Source of the DNA: Promethearchaeota archaeon
GTDB lineage: Archaea > Asgardarchaeota > Lokiarchaeia > Sigyniarchaeales > SOKP01
Direction of reading: 5' to 3'
NCBI GenBank assembly: GCA_019057355.1
Contig: DXJM01000450.1
Span: forward strand, 1-5,672
Length of the DNA: 5,672 nt
Shown one piece after another: positions 5,603 to 5,672 of this stretch. Within the stretch, counting starts at the first letter, position 1, and each line of letters starts with the position of its first letter. The notes beneath the pieces were generated by a model, which was given only the letters and a program-made list of their open reading frames with translations, made no database searches and was not told where the DNA came from. Both the position numbers and the translations under genes were made by a program.

Positions 5603-5672
5603 ATGTTAATAAATAAAGAATTCACTATTAAAAATTTTAACAATTTTTTTAACATAGATCTAATAAGTACGA
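5603..5672 (+). CDS. Possible 5' end of a divergent gene, cut by the window edge
   Basis: An ATG at 5603 opens a frame of 23 codons that stays open to the window edge and begins MLINKEFTIKNFNNFF. If real, it is transcribed away from the 807-residue gene, with 71 bp between the two start codons. Nothing in the visible residues identifies a family. A frame of this length without a stop is not rare even in AT-rich DNA, no Shine-Dalgarno sequence is seen, and no TATA-like element lies at the leaderless spacing. The call depends on sequence beyond the edge. Confidence 0.2.
   Translation, partial: MLINKEFTIKNFNNFFNIDLIST

Overview
The window reads as a piece of an AT-rich archaeal chromosome (G+C roughly 30% by eye, not computed). 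Three things point to archaea. There is a geranylgeranyl-reductase-family flavoprotein of the kind that saturates isoprenoid lipid chains. There is a protein with a TrmB-type winged helix and a TrmB-like sensor region. Three of the four full genes have an AT-rich, TATA-like element about 20-35 bases before the start codon and no convincing Shine-Dalgarno sequence, which suits leaderless archaeal transcripts. The Lys/Ile/Asn-rich proteins and the style of the long coiled-coil regulator-like protein would fit an Asgard (Lokiarchaeia-like) genome. That finer placement is an impression, not a demonstration.

Layout. Positions 1-221 are non-coding apart from a likely promoter. A small three-helix membrane protein (222-650, +) follows and converges, with a 12-bp gap, on a geranylgeranyl-reductase-like FAD protein (663-1868, -). 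A 184-bp AT-rich spacer separates this from a metallo-beta-lactamase-fold hydrolase (2053-3048, -). After 59 bp comes the 807-residue multidomain protein (3108-5531, -). The right edge (5532-5672) holds its promoter, an inverted repeat lying over the TATA-like element, and possibly the first 23 codons of a divergent gene (5603-5672, +) that runs off the window.

How the genes relate. The three minus-strand genes lie head to tail, but each has room for its own promoter, so a shared operon is possible rather than shown. The reductase has a clear biochemical role in isoprenoid reduction. The hydrolase has an intact metal-binding core but an unassigned substrate. The 807-residue protein is the most unusual item: a possible zinc site, a TrmB-like winged helix, about 270 residues of coiled coil, a TrmB/PLD-like alpha/beta region, a Ser/Pro/Ala-rich linker and a C-terminal helical module. 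No RNA genes, mobile elements or CRISPR arrays were seen.
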